Shown here: piece after piece, positions 36,687-45,380 of the stretch
Position numbering within the stretch: the stretch's first letter is position 1
How the letters are laid out: every line of letters begins with the position of its first letter
Assembly: GCA_965227045.1 (NCBI GenBank)
Contig: OZ245718.1
Location: 2,480,001 to 2,544,000 of the forward strand
Reading direction: 5' to 3'
DNA from: UBA10649 sp965227045
GTDB lineage: Bacteria; Actinomycetota; Actinomycetes; S36-B12
DNA: 64,000 nt
Program-made: the position numbers and the translations under genes
Notes under the pieces: generated by a model
Database searches by the model: none
What the model saw: the letters and a program-made list of their open reading frames with translations, nothing else
What the model was told of the DNA's origin: nothing

Positions 36687-38336
36687 ATGGACGCGGATGC
36701 GATTGTTGTCGGGGGCGGGCTCGCGGGCTTGGTAGCAACGGCGGAGCTCGCCGATGCCGGGCGCAAGGTGATCCTGCTGGAGCAGGAGCCCGAGTCGAAT
36801 CTGGGCGGCCAGGCGTTCTGGTCCCTTGGCGGGCTGTTCCTCGTCGACTCTCCCGAGCAGCGCCGGATGGGCATTCACGACTCGCTCGGGCTGGCCATGC
36901 AGGACTGGATGGGCAGTGCGCAGTTCGATCGCGAGGAGGACCACTGGCCGCGCAAGTGGGCAGAGGCCTACGTCCACTTCGCCGCGGGCGAGAAGCGCTC
37001 ATGGCTGCACGCGATGGGCCATCGACTCTTTCCGGTGGTGGGCTGGGCCGAGCGCGGTGATGGTCGGGCGAGCGGACACGGGAACTCGGTGCCGCGCTTT
37101 CACATCACCTGGGGCACTGGGCCGGGAGTCGTGGCTCCCTTCGAGCGCCGCGTCCGCGAGGCCGTGGACCGCGGTCGCGTGCAGATCCTCTTCCGTCATC
37201 AGGTCGACGGACTGGTGAACACGGGCGGTGTGATCACCGGAGTCCGCGGGACGATCCTCGAGCCCAGTGACGCCGAACGCGGTCGTCCGAGTTCGCGCGT
37301 CGCCGTCGGAGAGTTCGAACTGTCGGCCCAGGCAGTCATCGTCACCTCAGGAGGAATCGGCGGCGATCACGACTTAGTGCGCAAGTCGTGGCCGGCCCGG
37401 CTTGGAACGCCGCCGAAGCGGATGGTCGCGGGCGTCCCCGCGCATGTCGATGGCCGCATGCTCGCCATCACCGAGTCAGCAGGTGCGCGGATCATCAATC
37501 CCGATCGCATGTGGCACTACACGGAGGGTGTGCAGAACTGGGATCCGATCTGGGACAACCACGGCATCCGCATCCTGCCGGGGCCGTCGTCGATCTGGCT
37601 CGACGCGCTCGGCAACCGGCTGCCCGCGCCGTACTTTCCCGGCTTCGACAGCCTCGGCACCCTCGGTCACATCATGAGCACGGGATACGACTACTCGTGG
37701 TTCATCCTCACGCAGAAGATCATCGAGAAGGAGTTCGCGCTGTCGGGGTCCGAGCAGAACCCGGACCTGACCGGCAAGAGCATTCGCCAGGTGCTCGGCC
37801 GCGCCCGCTCCGGCGCACCCGCGCCCGTCGAGGCATTCAAGAACCACGGTGCGGACTTTGTCGTCGCGCGAACCCTGCCCGAGCTCATCGCCGGCATGAA
37901 CGCGATAACCGACGAGCCGCTGCTCGATGCCGCGAGCATCGAGCGCATCATCGTGGCGCGGGACCGAGAGATCGAGAATGCCTTCACCAAGGATGCGCAG
38001 ATCACCGCGATCCGCGGTGCGCGCCGATATCGCGGCGATCGGCTCATCCGAGTCGCCAGCCCGCACCGGATCCTTGACCCGAAGGCGGGGCCGCTGATCG
38101 CGGTTCGCCTGAACATCCTGACGCGCAAGACGCTCGGCGGACTGGAGACGGACCTGCAGGCCCGGGTCCTGCAGGCAGGCGGCGAGCCGTTGGCCGGGGT
38201 CTATGCGGCGGGTGAGGTCAGCGGCTTCGGCGGCGGGGGGATGCACGGCTACAACTCTTTGGAAGGCACCTTCCTCGGCGGCTGCTTGTTCTCCGGTCGC
38301 ACGGCGGGCCGGGCCGCGGCCGTGGCGATCGGCTAG
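36687..38336 (+). CDS. FAD-binding dehydrogenase, KstD/fumarate reductase type
   Basis: A 549-residue flavoprotein. FAD motif VVGGGLAGLVATAELADAG at residues 7-25; VSGFGGGGMHGYNSLEGTFLGG near the C-terminus is the closing FAD contact typical of the 3-ketosteroid dehydrogenase/fumarate-reductase flavoprotein group. The family name FAD-binding dehydrogenase is safer than a steroid role, since the substrate residues cannot be judged. No signal peptide. Its TAG stop shares CTAG (38333-38336) with the convergent pterin dehydratase gene. Confidence 0.85.
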   Translation: MDADAIVVGGGLAGLVATAELADAGRKVILLEQEPESNLGGQAFWSLGGLFLVDSPEQRRMGIHDSLGLAMQDWMGSAQFDREEDHWPRKWAEAYVHFAAGEKRSWLHAMGHRLFPVVGWAERGDGRASGHGNSVPRFHITWGTGPGVVAPFERRVREAVDRGRVQILFRHQVDGLVNTGGVITGVRGTILEPSDAERGRPSSRVAVGEFELSAQAVIVTSGGIGGDHDLVRKSWPARLGTPPKRMVAGVPAHVDGRMLAITESAGARIINPDRMWHYTEGVQNWDPIWDNHGIRILPGPSSIWLDALGNRLPAPYFPGFDSLGTLGHIMSTGYDYSWFILTQKIIEKEFALSGSEQNPDLTGKSIRQVLGRARSGAPAPVEAFKNHGADFVVARTLPELIAGMNAITDEPLLDAASIERIIVARDREIENAFTKDAQITAIRGARRYRGDRLIRVASPHRILDPKAGPLIAVRLNILTRKTLGGLETDLQARVLQAGGEPLAGVYAAGEVSGFGGGGMHGYNSLEGTFLGGCLFSGRTAGRAAAVAIG

Positions 38337-38623
38337 GCGTCGACGATCGAGTCGATCTTCTGCGCGAGGTCGACATCGCGTTTGGTGATGCCGCCGGAGT
38401 CGTGGGTGGACAGCACGAGGCGCAGCGTGCGCCAGCGGATGTCGATATCGGGATGGTGGTCCATGGTCTCGGCGGCGCGAGCGATCTCGACGACCCAGTC
38501 AATCGCGGCGAGAAAGGTGCCCGCGGTGACGTCGCGCTCGAGCGTCGCGTCCGTCACCGACCACGCAGGCAGCGCAATGGCGAGACCGCGCCGTTCATCG
38601 AGGTTTAGCAGTGGGTCGCGCAT
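38333..38623 (-). CDS. Pterin-4a-carbinolamine dehydratase
   Basis: A 96-residue PCD/DCoH protein that dehydrates 4a-hydroxytetrahydropterin in pterin recycling or, in many bacteria, in folate or molybdopterin metabolism. The signature MDHHPDIDIRW (the HHP motif) is at about residues 53-63. The start ATG 38623 gives the normal family length; the frame is open upstream without similarity. No aromatic amino acid hydroxylase is in the window, so its role here is open. Confidence 0.87.
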   Translation of the reverse strand: MRDPLLNLDERRGLAIALPAWSVTDATLERDVTAGTFLAAIDWVVEIARAAETMDHHPDIDIRWRTLRLVLSTHDSGGITKRDVDLAQKIDSIVDA

Positions 38624-38669
38624 GGGTACATTGTCCAGCAGACGAAGCATCCACAAAAGGGAGACAACC

Positions 38670-39221
38670 ATGACTGCCACTCGACACCACCGCCGCGGAC
38701 TTCTCGCTGTTGCGGCCACCGCAGTTGCAGGCCTGGGCATCGTTGCCATGGCGCTGCCGGCACAGGCCATGGGCACGGGCAATCCGTACGAGGACATCCA
38801 GGTTGGCGTGACGTACACCGTCTACCAGCCCACCTTCACGGCCGGGCTCAAGACGCCGAAGAACGCCAGCGGCGATGGCAACTGCCCCAGCGGCACCGAG
38901 GAGAACCTCATCGTGAAGTACGGGACGAAGAGCGGCGCTCAGTTCACGGTGTTCGAGGGCAACCCGATCTGCTCCGATCCGGGCGACGGCCAGCAGGTCC
39001 GCGCGCCGAAGATCCAGGGAGCCACGGCAAAGGTCTACGCGTACTGCGATCCCGATGCCTCGTGCATGCCTCAGGACGTGAAGCGCGTCGGCGGCTACCT
39101 GCTCGTCACGCTGCCTGCGGCAACGGGTCTGCGCAAGGTGAACATCGAGATCGAGACGTCAGGTGGCATCAGCGCGCACCAGCTGGTCAAGATCGCGCGC
39201 AGCCTGCAGCCGGTCCAGTAG
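38670..39221 (+). CDS. Secreted protein of unknown function
   Basis: A 183-residue protein with a signal peptide (RHHRRG, hydrophobic stretch, cleavage near LPAQA, about residue 33). The mature part has VGVTYTVYQPTFTAGL, four or more Cys (NCPSG, NPICSD, AYCDPDASC) that could form disulphides, and GGYLLVTLPAATG. I do not recognise a family. A strong AAAGGGAG lies about 7 bases before the ATG. It is divergent from the pterin dehydratase gene and convergent with copC-like gene (2-base gap). Confidence 0.7.
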   Translation: MTATRHHRRGLLAVAATAVAGLGIVAMALPAQAMGTGNPYEDIQVGVTYTVYQPTFTAGLKTPKNASGDGNCPSGTEENLIVKYGTKSGAQFTVFEGNPICSDPGDGQQVRAPKIQGATAKVYAYCDPDASCMPQDVKRVGGYLLVTLPAATGLRKVNIEIETSGGISAHQLVKIARSLQPVQ

Positions 39222-39223
39222 TC

Positions 39224-39778
39224 CTAGCGGCGTCGTCGCCGCACCAGCACCACTGCGGCGACGACGACCAGGACCAGTACGCCGACGGCGATGATCACGA
39301 CGAGGCTGCCGGCGATACCACGGGGTTCCTCGGTCGTGACTTGGGCGATCGCCGCTGACGACGGCTCGGTCGACGGCGTAGCCGCCTCGCCGTTACCAGT
39401 GATCGTGACGCCAATCGCGCCGCTCACCGGATGGCCGTCACCGGACACGACTCGATACGCGACCTGGAAGACGCCCGCAGTAGCGGCGGCCGGCCACGGC
39501 ATGCTGATGGTGTCGCCATCGACGGTGGCGGCCCCGCTCGCAATCACGTTGCCGAGGTCATCGTTGATCGAGATCGTGTCGGTGCCAGGCAGCAGGGCCT
39601 CGTCGAAGGTGAAGCTCACCGCTGCTGGCGGCACGTCGAGAACCGATCCGTCGCCCGGGGTGGTGGAGACCACCTTGGAGTGAGCGCTCGCGGGTGCGGC
39701 GGTCAGGCCGATGACGGTGAGAACGGAGAGGCCGATCGCTGCGGCGGCGGTGCGCCATGGCGTGAGGGTTCGCAACAT
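39224..39778 (-). CDS. CopC domain protein with C-terminal membrane anchor
   Basis: A 184-residue exported protein. The signal peptide ends PASAH, so that the mature protein begins with His, the Cu(II) ligand of CopC-type proteins; ASAHSKVVSTTPGDGSVLD is the CopC N-terminus and YRVVSGDGHPVSGAIGVTI holds the second conserved His. A Thr/Ser/Pro linker leads to a C-terminal membrane helix with an RRRRR tail. It probably binds copper at the cell surface; the fused or neighbouring CopD permease common elsewhere is missing here. Confidence 0.85.
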   Translation of the reverse strand: MLRTLTPWRTAAAAIGLSVLTVIGLTAAPASAHSKVVSTTPGDGSVLDVPPAAVSFTFDEALLPGTDTISINDDLGNVIASGAATVDGDTISMPWPAAATAGVFQVAYRVVSGDGHPVSGAIGVTITGNGEAATPSTEPSSAAIAQVTTEEPRGIAGSLVVIIAVGVLVLVVVAAVVLVRRRRR

Positions 39779-39840
39779 GCGCCCACTCTCGCATCCGGGC
39801 CTTCCGGCTCGAACGCGGACCTCATGCGCATGGTCGCGAG

Positions 39841-40281
39841 ATGATGTCCCGCATGCGTGAGATGCCCGAGATCGAATGGATGGCCTTCCTGCGGGAGGGA
39901 ACGCGAACGGGCAAGCTTGCGCTCGTCCTGCCGAGCGGCAAGCCGACCGTGACTCCGGTGTGGTTCGTGATCGACGACGACCACACCCTGTGGTTCAACA
40001 CCGGAGCCGATACCGCGAAGGCAAGGTCTCTTCGCCTCGACCCTCGCGCGTGCCTGATCGTCGATCTCGAAGAGCCGCCTTACGCGTTCGTCCGCCTCGA
40101 CCTGTCCGTGGTTCTCGAGGATGACCTCGGTGTCGTGCGCGACGTCGCGACCCGGATTGGCGGACGGTACATGGGATCGGACCGTGCCGAGGAGTTCGGG
40201 GAGCGCAACGGGGTGGTCGGCGAACTCGCGGTCCGGTGCACGGTAATCAAGGTCGTCGCGACGAACGACATGTCTGCGTGA
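39841..40281 (+). CDS. PPOX-class (F420-type) oxidoreductase
   Basis: A 146-residue split-barrel protein of the pyridoxamine-phosphate-oxidase-like group; actinobacterial members named PPOX class F420-dependent enzymes reduce small substrates. KLALVLPSGKPTVTPVWFVIDDD and LWFNTGADTAKARSLRLDPRA are the family strands. The N-terminus has three in-frame ATGs (39841, 39844, 39853) and no clear ribosome-binding site, so the start is uncertain within a few codons. The stop overlaps the next GTG (GTGA). Cofactor (F420, FMN or haem) not certain. Confidence 0.82.
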   Translation: MMSRMREMPEIEWMAFLREGTRTGKLALVLPSGKPTVTPVWFVIDDDHTLWFNTGADTAKARSLRLDPRACLIVDLEEPPYAFVRLDLSVVLEDDLGVVRDVATRIGGRYMGSDRAEEFGERNGVVGELAVRCTVIKVVATNDMSA

Positions 40282-40625
40282 GCGACGAACCGGCCGGCGG
40301 CCTGCCGAATGCTGCGCTCGGAATCGTGTACGGCGTCGTGATGGCTGGCACGCTCGTAGTCGCGGGCGGGGTCATGATCGGCAACGCGATGGCCTGCGAC
40401 TCCGGCGGCGACAACTGCGCCAACGGCATGATCCTCGCCACGCTGACCTGGGGGTTCATCAGCTTCGTGCTGCCTATCGCCGCGCTCACATGGGGACTTG
40501 TCTCCAGTCGCTCCACACGAACGGGACGACGCAATCGGGTCCTCGCGCTGATCGCCATCATCATCTTGCCCATGATCGGACTGGTGGCGGACTTCGCGAT
40601 CTTGTTCAATCCCGCGTTCCACTAG
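40278..40625 (+). CDS. Small membrane protein of unknown function
   Basis: A 115-residue protein with about three membrane helices (ALGIVYGVVMAGTLVVAGGVMIG, MILATLTWGFISFVLPIAALTWGL, VLALIAIIILPMIGLVADFAILF) and a CDSGGDNCANG loop whose two Cys could pair outside the membrane. GTG 40278 overlaps the PPOX stop, so it is translated with it. I know no family for it. Confidence 0.7.
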   Translation: MSDEPAGGLPNAALGIVYGVVMAGTLVVAGGVMIGNAMACDSGGDNCANGMILATLTWGFISFVLPIAALTWGLVSSRSTRTGRRNRVLALIAIIILPMIGLVADFAILFNPAFH

Positions 40626-40627
40626 CG

Positions 40628-41767
40628 CTAGTGCTCCCATTCGTGCCCGAACCACCGGCGCACTCGGGTCTGGCCGAATTCCACCTTGTCGGCGGCGAGG
40701 AGTGCTGATGGTCCTTCGAGACCACCGTGAGGTCGCTCGCCCGCGAGGAAGGTGACGTCGACCTTCGCGATCTGGTCGTGCCCGAACTCGAGGTAGCAGA
40801 TGCCGCGTCCGTCGTACGTGGGTGCGCCGGACTGGCCGCGGATGTGCGCGCTGATCTCACCGGCGACGACGATCGCCTGGCCCTCCGCGAAGACGCCAGC
40901 CTTCGGCGTGCCCACGCTGGTCACGTCACCGACCGCGTACACGCCGGGGAACGAGGTCTCCAGGGTGAGCGGGTTGACGGGAATCCAGCCATCTACGGTC
41001 AGGCCCGACTCGGTGACAACAAGGGGCGCGCGGTGAACCGGGACACCGAGGTAGAGGTCGAAGGGCAGCTCCTCGTCGTTGCTGAGGACCGCGACCTTGC
41101 GCGCCGGGACGAGTTCTCGCACCAGGAGTTCGGGCATCCACGTGATGCCGCGTTCGGCGAACGCGCTGAGCAATGCGGCGGACGCCTCGGGTGACGGCGG
41201 GATCGGTACGCCGAGCGGCATGACGAGCGTGATCTCGCTCTGATCGCGCAGGCCGCGGTCGCTCAGGAAATCATGCACGAGCAGTGCGGTCTCACTCGGT
41301 GCCGGTGGGCACTTGAACGGTGTTCCCGCCAGTCCGATCACGACGCGACCTCCGCCGAATTTCGCGAGCACGTAGCGCAGCGCAAAAGCTCCCGCCACCG
41401 TGTAGAACTCATGCCCGACCTCGACGAGCCCGGGGGTCGCATCGGGATGAAGGTCGGCGCCGAGCGCGACCACGAGGATGTCTGCTTCGAACGTGCCGGC
41501 TTCGGTCACTACGACCTTGGTCTTCGGCTCGATGCGAAGAACCGTGGACTGCACGAATCGCACACCGGGCTTGACGATGTCCGCGTACAGATGGCGCACC
41601 TGCTCGGGCAGCGCGCGCCCGAACATCACGTCGAGCTTGGAGAACCCGAAGACGAACCCGTCACCCTTGTCGATGAGGACGATCTCGATCTCGTCGCCGA
41701 ACTCATCCGACAGCAGGGTCGTCAGTTCCAGTCCGCCGAAGCCGGCTCCAAGCACCACGATTCGCAT
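40628..41767 (-). CDS. Sulfide:quinone oxidoreductase-like flavoprotein
   Basis: A 379-residue two-Rossmann FAD protein of the SQR/NDH-2 group. FAD motif VVLGAGFGGLELTT at residues 4-17; KCPPAPSE (Cys about 159) and ICYLEFG (Cys about 333) are at the places of SQR active-site Cys; VYAVGDVTSVG is the closing FAD motif. It may oxidise sulfide or persulfide to quinone, or act as an NAD(P)H dehydrogenase. TACGCT ends 6 bases before the ATG (41774-41779). Its tail is soluble, with no clear membrane helix. Confidence 0.82.
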   Translation of the reverse strand: MRIVVLGAGFGGLELTTLLSDEFGDEIEIVLIDKGDGFVFGFSKLDVMFGRALPEQVRHLYADIVKPGVRFVQSTVLRIEPKTKVVVTEAGTFEADILVVALGADLHPDATPGLVEVGHEFYTVAGAFALRYVLAKFGGGRVVIGLAGTPFKCPPAPSETALLVHDFLSDRGLRDQSEITLVMPLGVPIPPSPEASAALLSAFAERGITWMPELLVRELVPARKVAVLSNDEELPFDLYLGVPVHRAPLVVTESGLTVDGWIPVNPLTLETSFPGVYAVGDVTSVGTPKAGVFAEGQAIVVAGEISAHIRGQSGAPTYDGRGICYLEFGHDQIAKVDVTFLAGERPHGGLEGPSALLAADKVEFGQTRVRRWFGHEWEH

Positions 41768-41786
41768 GGGCGAAGCGTAGACGCGG

Positions 41787-42524
41787 CTAAGTCCACCACG
41801 TGGACGTTGCGACGACGTCGAATCCGAGGGAGTCGTACAGCGGCTTGCCGGCGACGGACGCGTCGAGTGTCATGGTCCGCTCGGAGTGATGCTCGAGAAT
41901 GCCGACCATGAGTGCGCGCGCCACCCCCTTCGAGCGGTGCTCGGGCAGCGTGGTGACCCAGTAGACCCCGACGCATGTCGCGGCCACCATTGTCACGCAG
42001 GCGCCGACATTGACCCCGTCGCGACCGATGAGGAACACCTCGAACCCCGGGTAGTCGAGAAGCGCGTCGGGAAGTGCCTCGGCGCGCTGATACGGCTGCA
42101 CGCGTGTCAGCGGGAAGCCGTGCACGATGACGTGCTCGGCCTCCCTCAGGCCGTCGATCGTCGTGACTCGAGTGACCTCCCATGCGGCCGCTGCACCAGC
42201 TCGTCTGGGCGTGCGAGCCATCACCGGCATGGGACGAGGAGATAGGCCCACGGCCGGAATGCTAATGGCGGAGAAGGGATCCTCGACGGTCGTCGCCGTG
42301 TCGGCGTACTGGCGGACGAGGTCCGCGACGGCGGTGACATCACCGTCGCTCGGTGCTGAGGTCAGCATGAGGATGCGGCTGCCGATCCGCGTATCGCTCA
42401 TGACCGCGAGGTAGGCCTCAGTGCGGATGACCTGGTGCCCGCGCGTCGTCCCGAGCGCCGTCCAGAACGCGGCTGCGTTCGACGTCGCCGAGTGCAGGTG
42501 GCGATCAGCGCTACTTGTGCTCAT
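41787..42524 (-). CDS. GNAT family N-acetyltransferase
   Basis: A 245-residue protein. The C-terminal half is a GNAT fold with the acetyl-CoA loop LPEHRSKGVARALM and a final FDVVATSTWW; the N-terminal half (about 1-110) is less conserved, with a helix-rich region that may be a second, degenerate GNAT domain. It overlaps the end of the upstream SDR gene by 14 bases, so the two are one operon. Substrate unknown. Confidence 0.8.
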   Translation of the reverse strand: MSTSSADRHLHSATSNAAAFWTALGTTRGHQVIRTEAYLAVMSDTRIGSRILMLTSAPSDGDVTAVADLVRQYADTATTVEDPFSAISIPAVGLSPRPMPVMARTPRRAGAAAAWEVTRVTTIDGLREAEHVIVHGFPLTRVQPYQRAEALPDALLDYPGFEVFLIGRDGVNVGACVTMVAATCVGVYWVTTLPEHRSKGVARALMVGILEHHSERTMTLDASVAGKPLYDSLGFDVVATSTWWT

Positions 42525-43278
42525 CGAGTCGCCGCTGCAACTTGCGCATCGTGCGCAGCCAGGAGTCCGTGTCGCTAGCGCGAGCCGTGTAATAGTCGGC
42601 CACCTCGGGGTGCGGGAGGATCAGGAAGCGGTCGTCCTGCATCGCCTGCCACACCATTTCCGCGACATCCTCGGGCTCGAGGAACGCGTCGCGGATGAGA
42701 ATCTCCGCAAGGGGTCCCGCGTCCTCGAGCATCTTCGTGCGAACGCCCTGCGGGCAGATCGCCTGCACGACGATGCCCTGGTTCCCGTACGTGATGGCGA
42801 GCCATTCGGCGAAGGCCACGGCTGAGTGCTTTGTCACCGCGTACGGCGCGCTGCCGAGCATCGTCAGCAGTCCCGCCGCCGATGCCGTCACGATGAAGCG
42901 CCCTCTTCCGCGTTCAACCCACGTCGGCACCAGCAGACGAGCTGCACGCACATGTGCCAGGACGTTGATGTCCAGCATCCGCTGCCACTGCGCCTCGGTG
43001 GCGTCGAGGCCAGCAGCGACGTCGATGCCTGCATTGGCGAAGAACACGTCGATCTCACCCAGGTGATCGCGCGCAGCGTCGATAAGCTCGGCAACCCCCG
43101 TCTCGCTGGCGGCATCGCCCACCCAGACGAGTCCGCCGATCTCCTCGGCGACTGCGCGCGCTCCGTCGCCGTCGACGTCGTTCACGACAACGCGAGCACC
43201 TTCGGCCGCCATCCGCCGAGCAATCGCACGGCCGATCCCATTGCCCGCACCGGTGACGACAACACCCTGACTAGTCAT
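42511..43278 (-). CDS. Short-chain dehydrogenase/reductase
   Basis: A 255-residue classical SDR. Cofactor motif VVTGAGNGIGRA at residues 8-19, NAG motif FFANAGID, catalytic Ser in TASAAG and YAVTKHS as Y-x-x-x-K. The Asp in NDVDGD after the second strand suggests NAD rather than NADP. The ATG at 43278 is chosen because TATAAC ends 6 bases upstream; further upstream residues are not SDR-like. Substrate unknown. Confidence 0.87.
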   Translation of the reverse strand: MTSQGVVVTGAGNGIGRAIARRMAAEGARVVVNDVDGDGARAVAEEIGGLVWVGDAASETGVAELIDAARDHLGEIDVFFANAGIDVAAGLDATEAQWQRMLDINVLAHVRAARLLVPTWVERGRGRFIVTASAAGLLTMLGSAPYAVTKHSAVAFAEWLAITYGNQGIVVQAICPQGVRTKMLEDAGPLAEILIRDAFLEPEDVAEMVWQAMQDDRFLILPHPEVADYYTARASDTDSWLRTMRKLQRRLDEHK

Positions 43279-43284
43279 CCCGCG

Positions 43285-43307
43285 GTTATACACCGCTGGC
43301 CTACAGT
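43285..43307. promoter_or_regulatory. Divergent leaderless promoters: SDR / DUF1801
   Basis: Minus: TATAAC (complement of 43285-43290) ends 6 bases before the SDR ATG. Plus: TACAGT (43302-43307) ends 6 bases before the DUF1801 ATG at 43314. Confidence 0.45.
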
Positions 43308-43313
43308 GGCGAT

Positions 43314-43709
43314 ATGTCCCAGCGCGTGGACCCGCGTGTCGATGCATACATCTCCGGACTTCCCGCGTGGCAACAGCATCTGTGCTCGGACCTGCGCAGC
43401 CTGATTCACACGGCCGACCCGGAGATCGTGGAGACGATCAAGCGCACCAAGCTCCCCTACTTCGTGCTCGAGGGGAATGTGTGCGCGCTGCTTGCTGCGC
43501 GAGATCACGTCAATCTGTTCCTCTACGACGGGGCGATCGTGCCCGACCCGGCGGGCCTCATCACCGGAGGACAGTCGAACTCCACCGCCCGGACGATCGC
43601 GTTCCACGAGGGGGATCCGATCAGGAGGGGGCCTTTGACGACGATGCTGCGCCAGATCGTCGCGAACAACCGCGCTGGAGGCTGGCGCAAACTCAAGGAT
43701 CGGGACTGA
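43314..43709 (+). CDS. DUF1801 family protein
   Basis: A 131-residue protein of the DUF1801/YdhG-like group. VDAYISGLPAWQQHLCSDLRSLIH is the usual helical start; KRTKLPYFVLEGNVCALLAARDHVNLFLYDGA is the conserved core strand region. Members are related to the iron-sulphur-scaffold-like fold of frataxin in some databases; function is unknown. It stands alone, leaderless and divergent from the SDR gene. Confidence 0.8.
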   Translation: MSQRVDPRVDAYISGLPAWQQHLCSDLRSLIHTADPEIVETIKRTKLPYFVLEGNVCALLAARDHVNLFLYDGAIVPDPAGLITGGQSNSTARTIAFHEGDPIRRGPLTTMLRQIVANNRAGGWRKLKDRD

Positions 43710-43766
43710 TTGACGACCCACGCACCTGGGTACCTCAACCAATGACCAACAGCGGGGGAGGTCCCC

Positions 43767-44936
43767 ATGCGCATCCCACGTCGACTGATCTCAGTAGTGG
43801 CGTTCGCGATGCTCGCGACGACCGTCGGTGCCGTTTCAGTACAGGCGGCCCCAGCGCCGAATACCCCGCGATCGCTGCCCGCGGCGTACGACCCGCCGGC
43901 AAACTACGAGGCGCAGACCCTGTGCAGTCCCGCGCCGAAGCCCGGAACGCGCAAGTTGATCCGACTCATCAAGCGCACGTACGGGTCGAATCAGTACATC
44001 GGCACTTCGCGGTCGTGCGGCAACGGCGGCACGAGCGAGCACAAGGACGGGCGCGCGCTCGACTGGATGACCAGCGTTCGCAGTCCCAAGGGACGCGCGA
44101 ATGCGGCGGCCTTTCTCGCGTGGCTGATTGGCCCTGACGCGTCGGGTGTTCCGGCCGGCAATGCGACGCGCCTGGGAATCATGTACATCGGGTGGAACAA
44201 CAAGTTCTGGGCTGCGTATAGCCCCGAGCGCGGCTGGACGAAACTCGATGGCTGCCCCAAGGGCAGCGACACGACGTGCCACCGCAATCACATGCACATC
44301 TCCTTGACGTGGGACGGTGCCAGTGGACGCACGTCGATGTGGGACGGGACCGTCCTCGCCCCGTTCTGTGCCTCCTCGCGGTCGGATGCGGTGGTCATCG
44401 AGCCCGGACGGGCGGATGCGGCTATCCCGGTGACCCCGTTCCGCGCACTCAGCACGAGGAAGGCACTCGGCCTCGTTGCCGGGAGCGATCACGGTTTCGG
44501 GTGGGGCGACCACGATGACTGGCCCGGCTTTGGCGGCGATCCGACTGTGCCGACTCCCGCCCCCATTCCGGTGCCGGCAGTCCCGTGCCGCCTGCATCCC
44601 AGTGGTTGGCGCGGCGACGTGGGGGGAATCCTCACGAAGGTGACGGGTCAAGGCGGCGTGCCGGAGACCGGAGTCGCCGCTGTCGTCGTCAAGGTCGCCG
44701 CACTCGGCTCCACGGCTCCGGCAAAGATCACCGTCTGGGGTCCGGGGCAGGAGAAGGGTGGGGTCGTGGTGAAGGTCGGTCTCAACAAGAGCGGCCGCGG
44801 CAGCGCCATCGTCCCGGTCGCTTCCGACGGGACCATCGCCTTCGCGACCTCGGCCGGCGGCACGGACCTCGCCGTGGACGTCACCGGCTACTTCCTCGCG
44901 GGAGCCCAGCCGAACCGCACACTTGTCCTTAGGTAA
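43767..44936 (+). CDS. Secreted M15-like peptidase with C-terminal beta domain
   Basis: A 389-residue exported protein. Signal peptide to about residue 28 (VQAAPA). The first domain (about 45-205) has SEHKDGRALDWM and CHRNHMHIS, giving the His, Asp and His layout of D-Ala-D-Ala carboxypeptidase-like (M15/ARB_07466-type) zinc enzymes, so a peptidoglycan target is likely. A Pro-rich linker (VPTPAPIPVPAVP) leads to a C-terminal domain ending DLAVDVTGYFLAG, a beta module common on actinobacterial surface proteins. GGGGGAGG lies 5 bases before the ATG. Its stop codon lies within the marR operator. Confidence 0.8.
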   Translation: MRIPRRLISVVAFAMLATTVGAVSVQAAPAPNTPRSLPAAYDPPANYEAQTLCSPAPKPGTRKLIRLIKRTYGSNQYIGTSRSCGNGGTSEHKDGRALDWMTSVRSPKGRANAAAFLAWLIGPDASGVPAGNATRLGIMYIGWNNKFWAAYSPERGWTKLDGCPKGSDTTCHRNHMHISLTWDGASGRTSMWDGTVLAPFCASSRSDAVVIEPGRADAAIPVTPFRALSTRKALGLVAGSDHGFGWGDHDDWPGFGGDPTVPTPAPIPVPAVPCRLHPSGWRGDVGGILTKVTGQGGVPETGVAAVVVKVAALGSTAPAKITVWGPGQEKGGVVVKVGLNKSGRGSAIVPVASDGTIAFATSAGGTDLAVDVTGYFLAGAQPNRTLVLR

Positions 44937-44954
44937 CGTAATTAGGTAACCTAA
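44929..44954. promoter_or_regulatory. MarR-type operator pair overlapping the marR promoter
   Basis: Two 13-base sites, TTAGGTAACGTAA (44929-44941) and TTAGGTAACCTAA (44942-44954), lie directly end to end. The second is a perfect odd palindrome centred on one A. It overlaps the -10 hexamer TAACCT (44947-44952), which ends 7 bases before the marR GTG. Autorepression of the operon by its MarR protein is the obvious inference. Confidence 0.65.
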
Positions 44955-44959
44955 GGATT

Positions 44960-45376
44960 GTGGATGACGAGGCGATCGACGACCTGAGAAGCGCGATCGC
45001 AAGGATCGCTCGTCGGCTGAAGGCGGAGAACGCGGATGATCAGCTCGGCTCCACGCAGCTGACCGTCGTCATGCTCCTGGCCCGAGAGGGGCCGCACACG
45101 CTCGGGGAACTGAGCGACTTCGTCCGAGTCACGCCGCCGTCGATGAACCAGACCGTGAACTCCTTGGCGAGCCTGGGCTTCGTGCATCGCGAACCCGACC
45201 CGAACGACGGAAGAAAGGTTCTGGTCGTCGCTACGAAGGCGGGACTGGCATACGCCAACGAGACCAGCAGGCGCCGTCACGAGTGGCTCAGCGATCAACT
45301 TGAGGGCATCTCCGATGCGGACCGGCGAGCACTGGTCAAGGCGACCGGCGTCCTGCGACGAATCGCCGACGCGTGA
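44960..45376 (+). CDS. MarR family transcriptional regulator
   Basis: A 138-residue winged-helix regulator. TLGELSDFVRVTPPSMNQTVNSLASLGFV is the DNA-recognition part and EPDPNDGRKVLVVATKAG the wing. Helical ends form the dimer. It is the first gene of an operon with an MFS exporter (4 bases apart) and an isochorismatase-fold gene, a layout usual for ligand-induced efflux. GTG start, apparently leaderless. Confidence 0.9.
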   Translation: MDDEAIDDLRSAIARIARRLKAENADDQLGSTQLTVVMLLAREGPHTLGELSDFVRVTPPSMNQTVNSLASLGFVHREPDPNDGRKVLVVATKAGLAYANETSRRRHEWLSDQLEGISDADRRALVKATGVLRRIADA

Positions 45377-45380
45377 ACCG

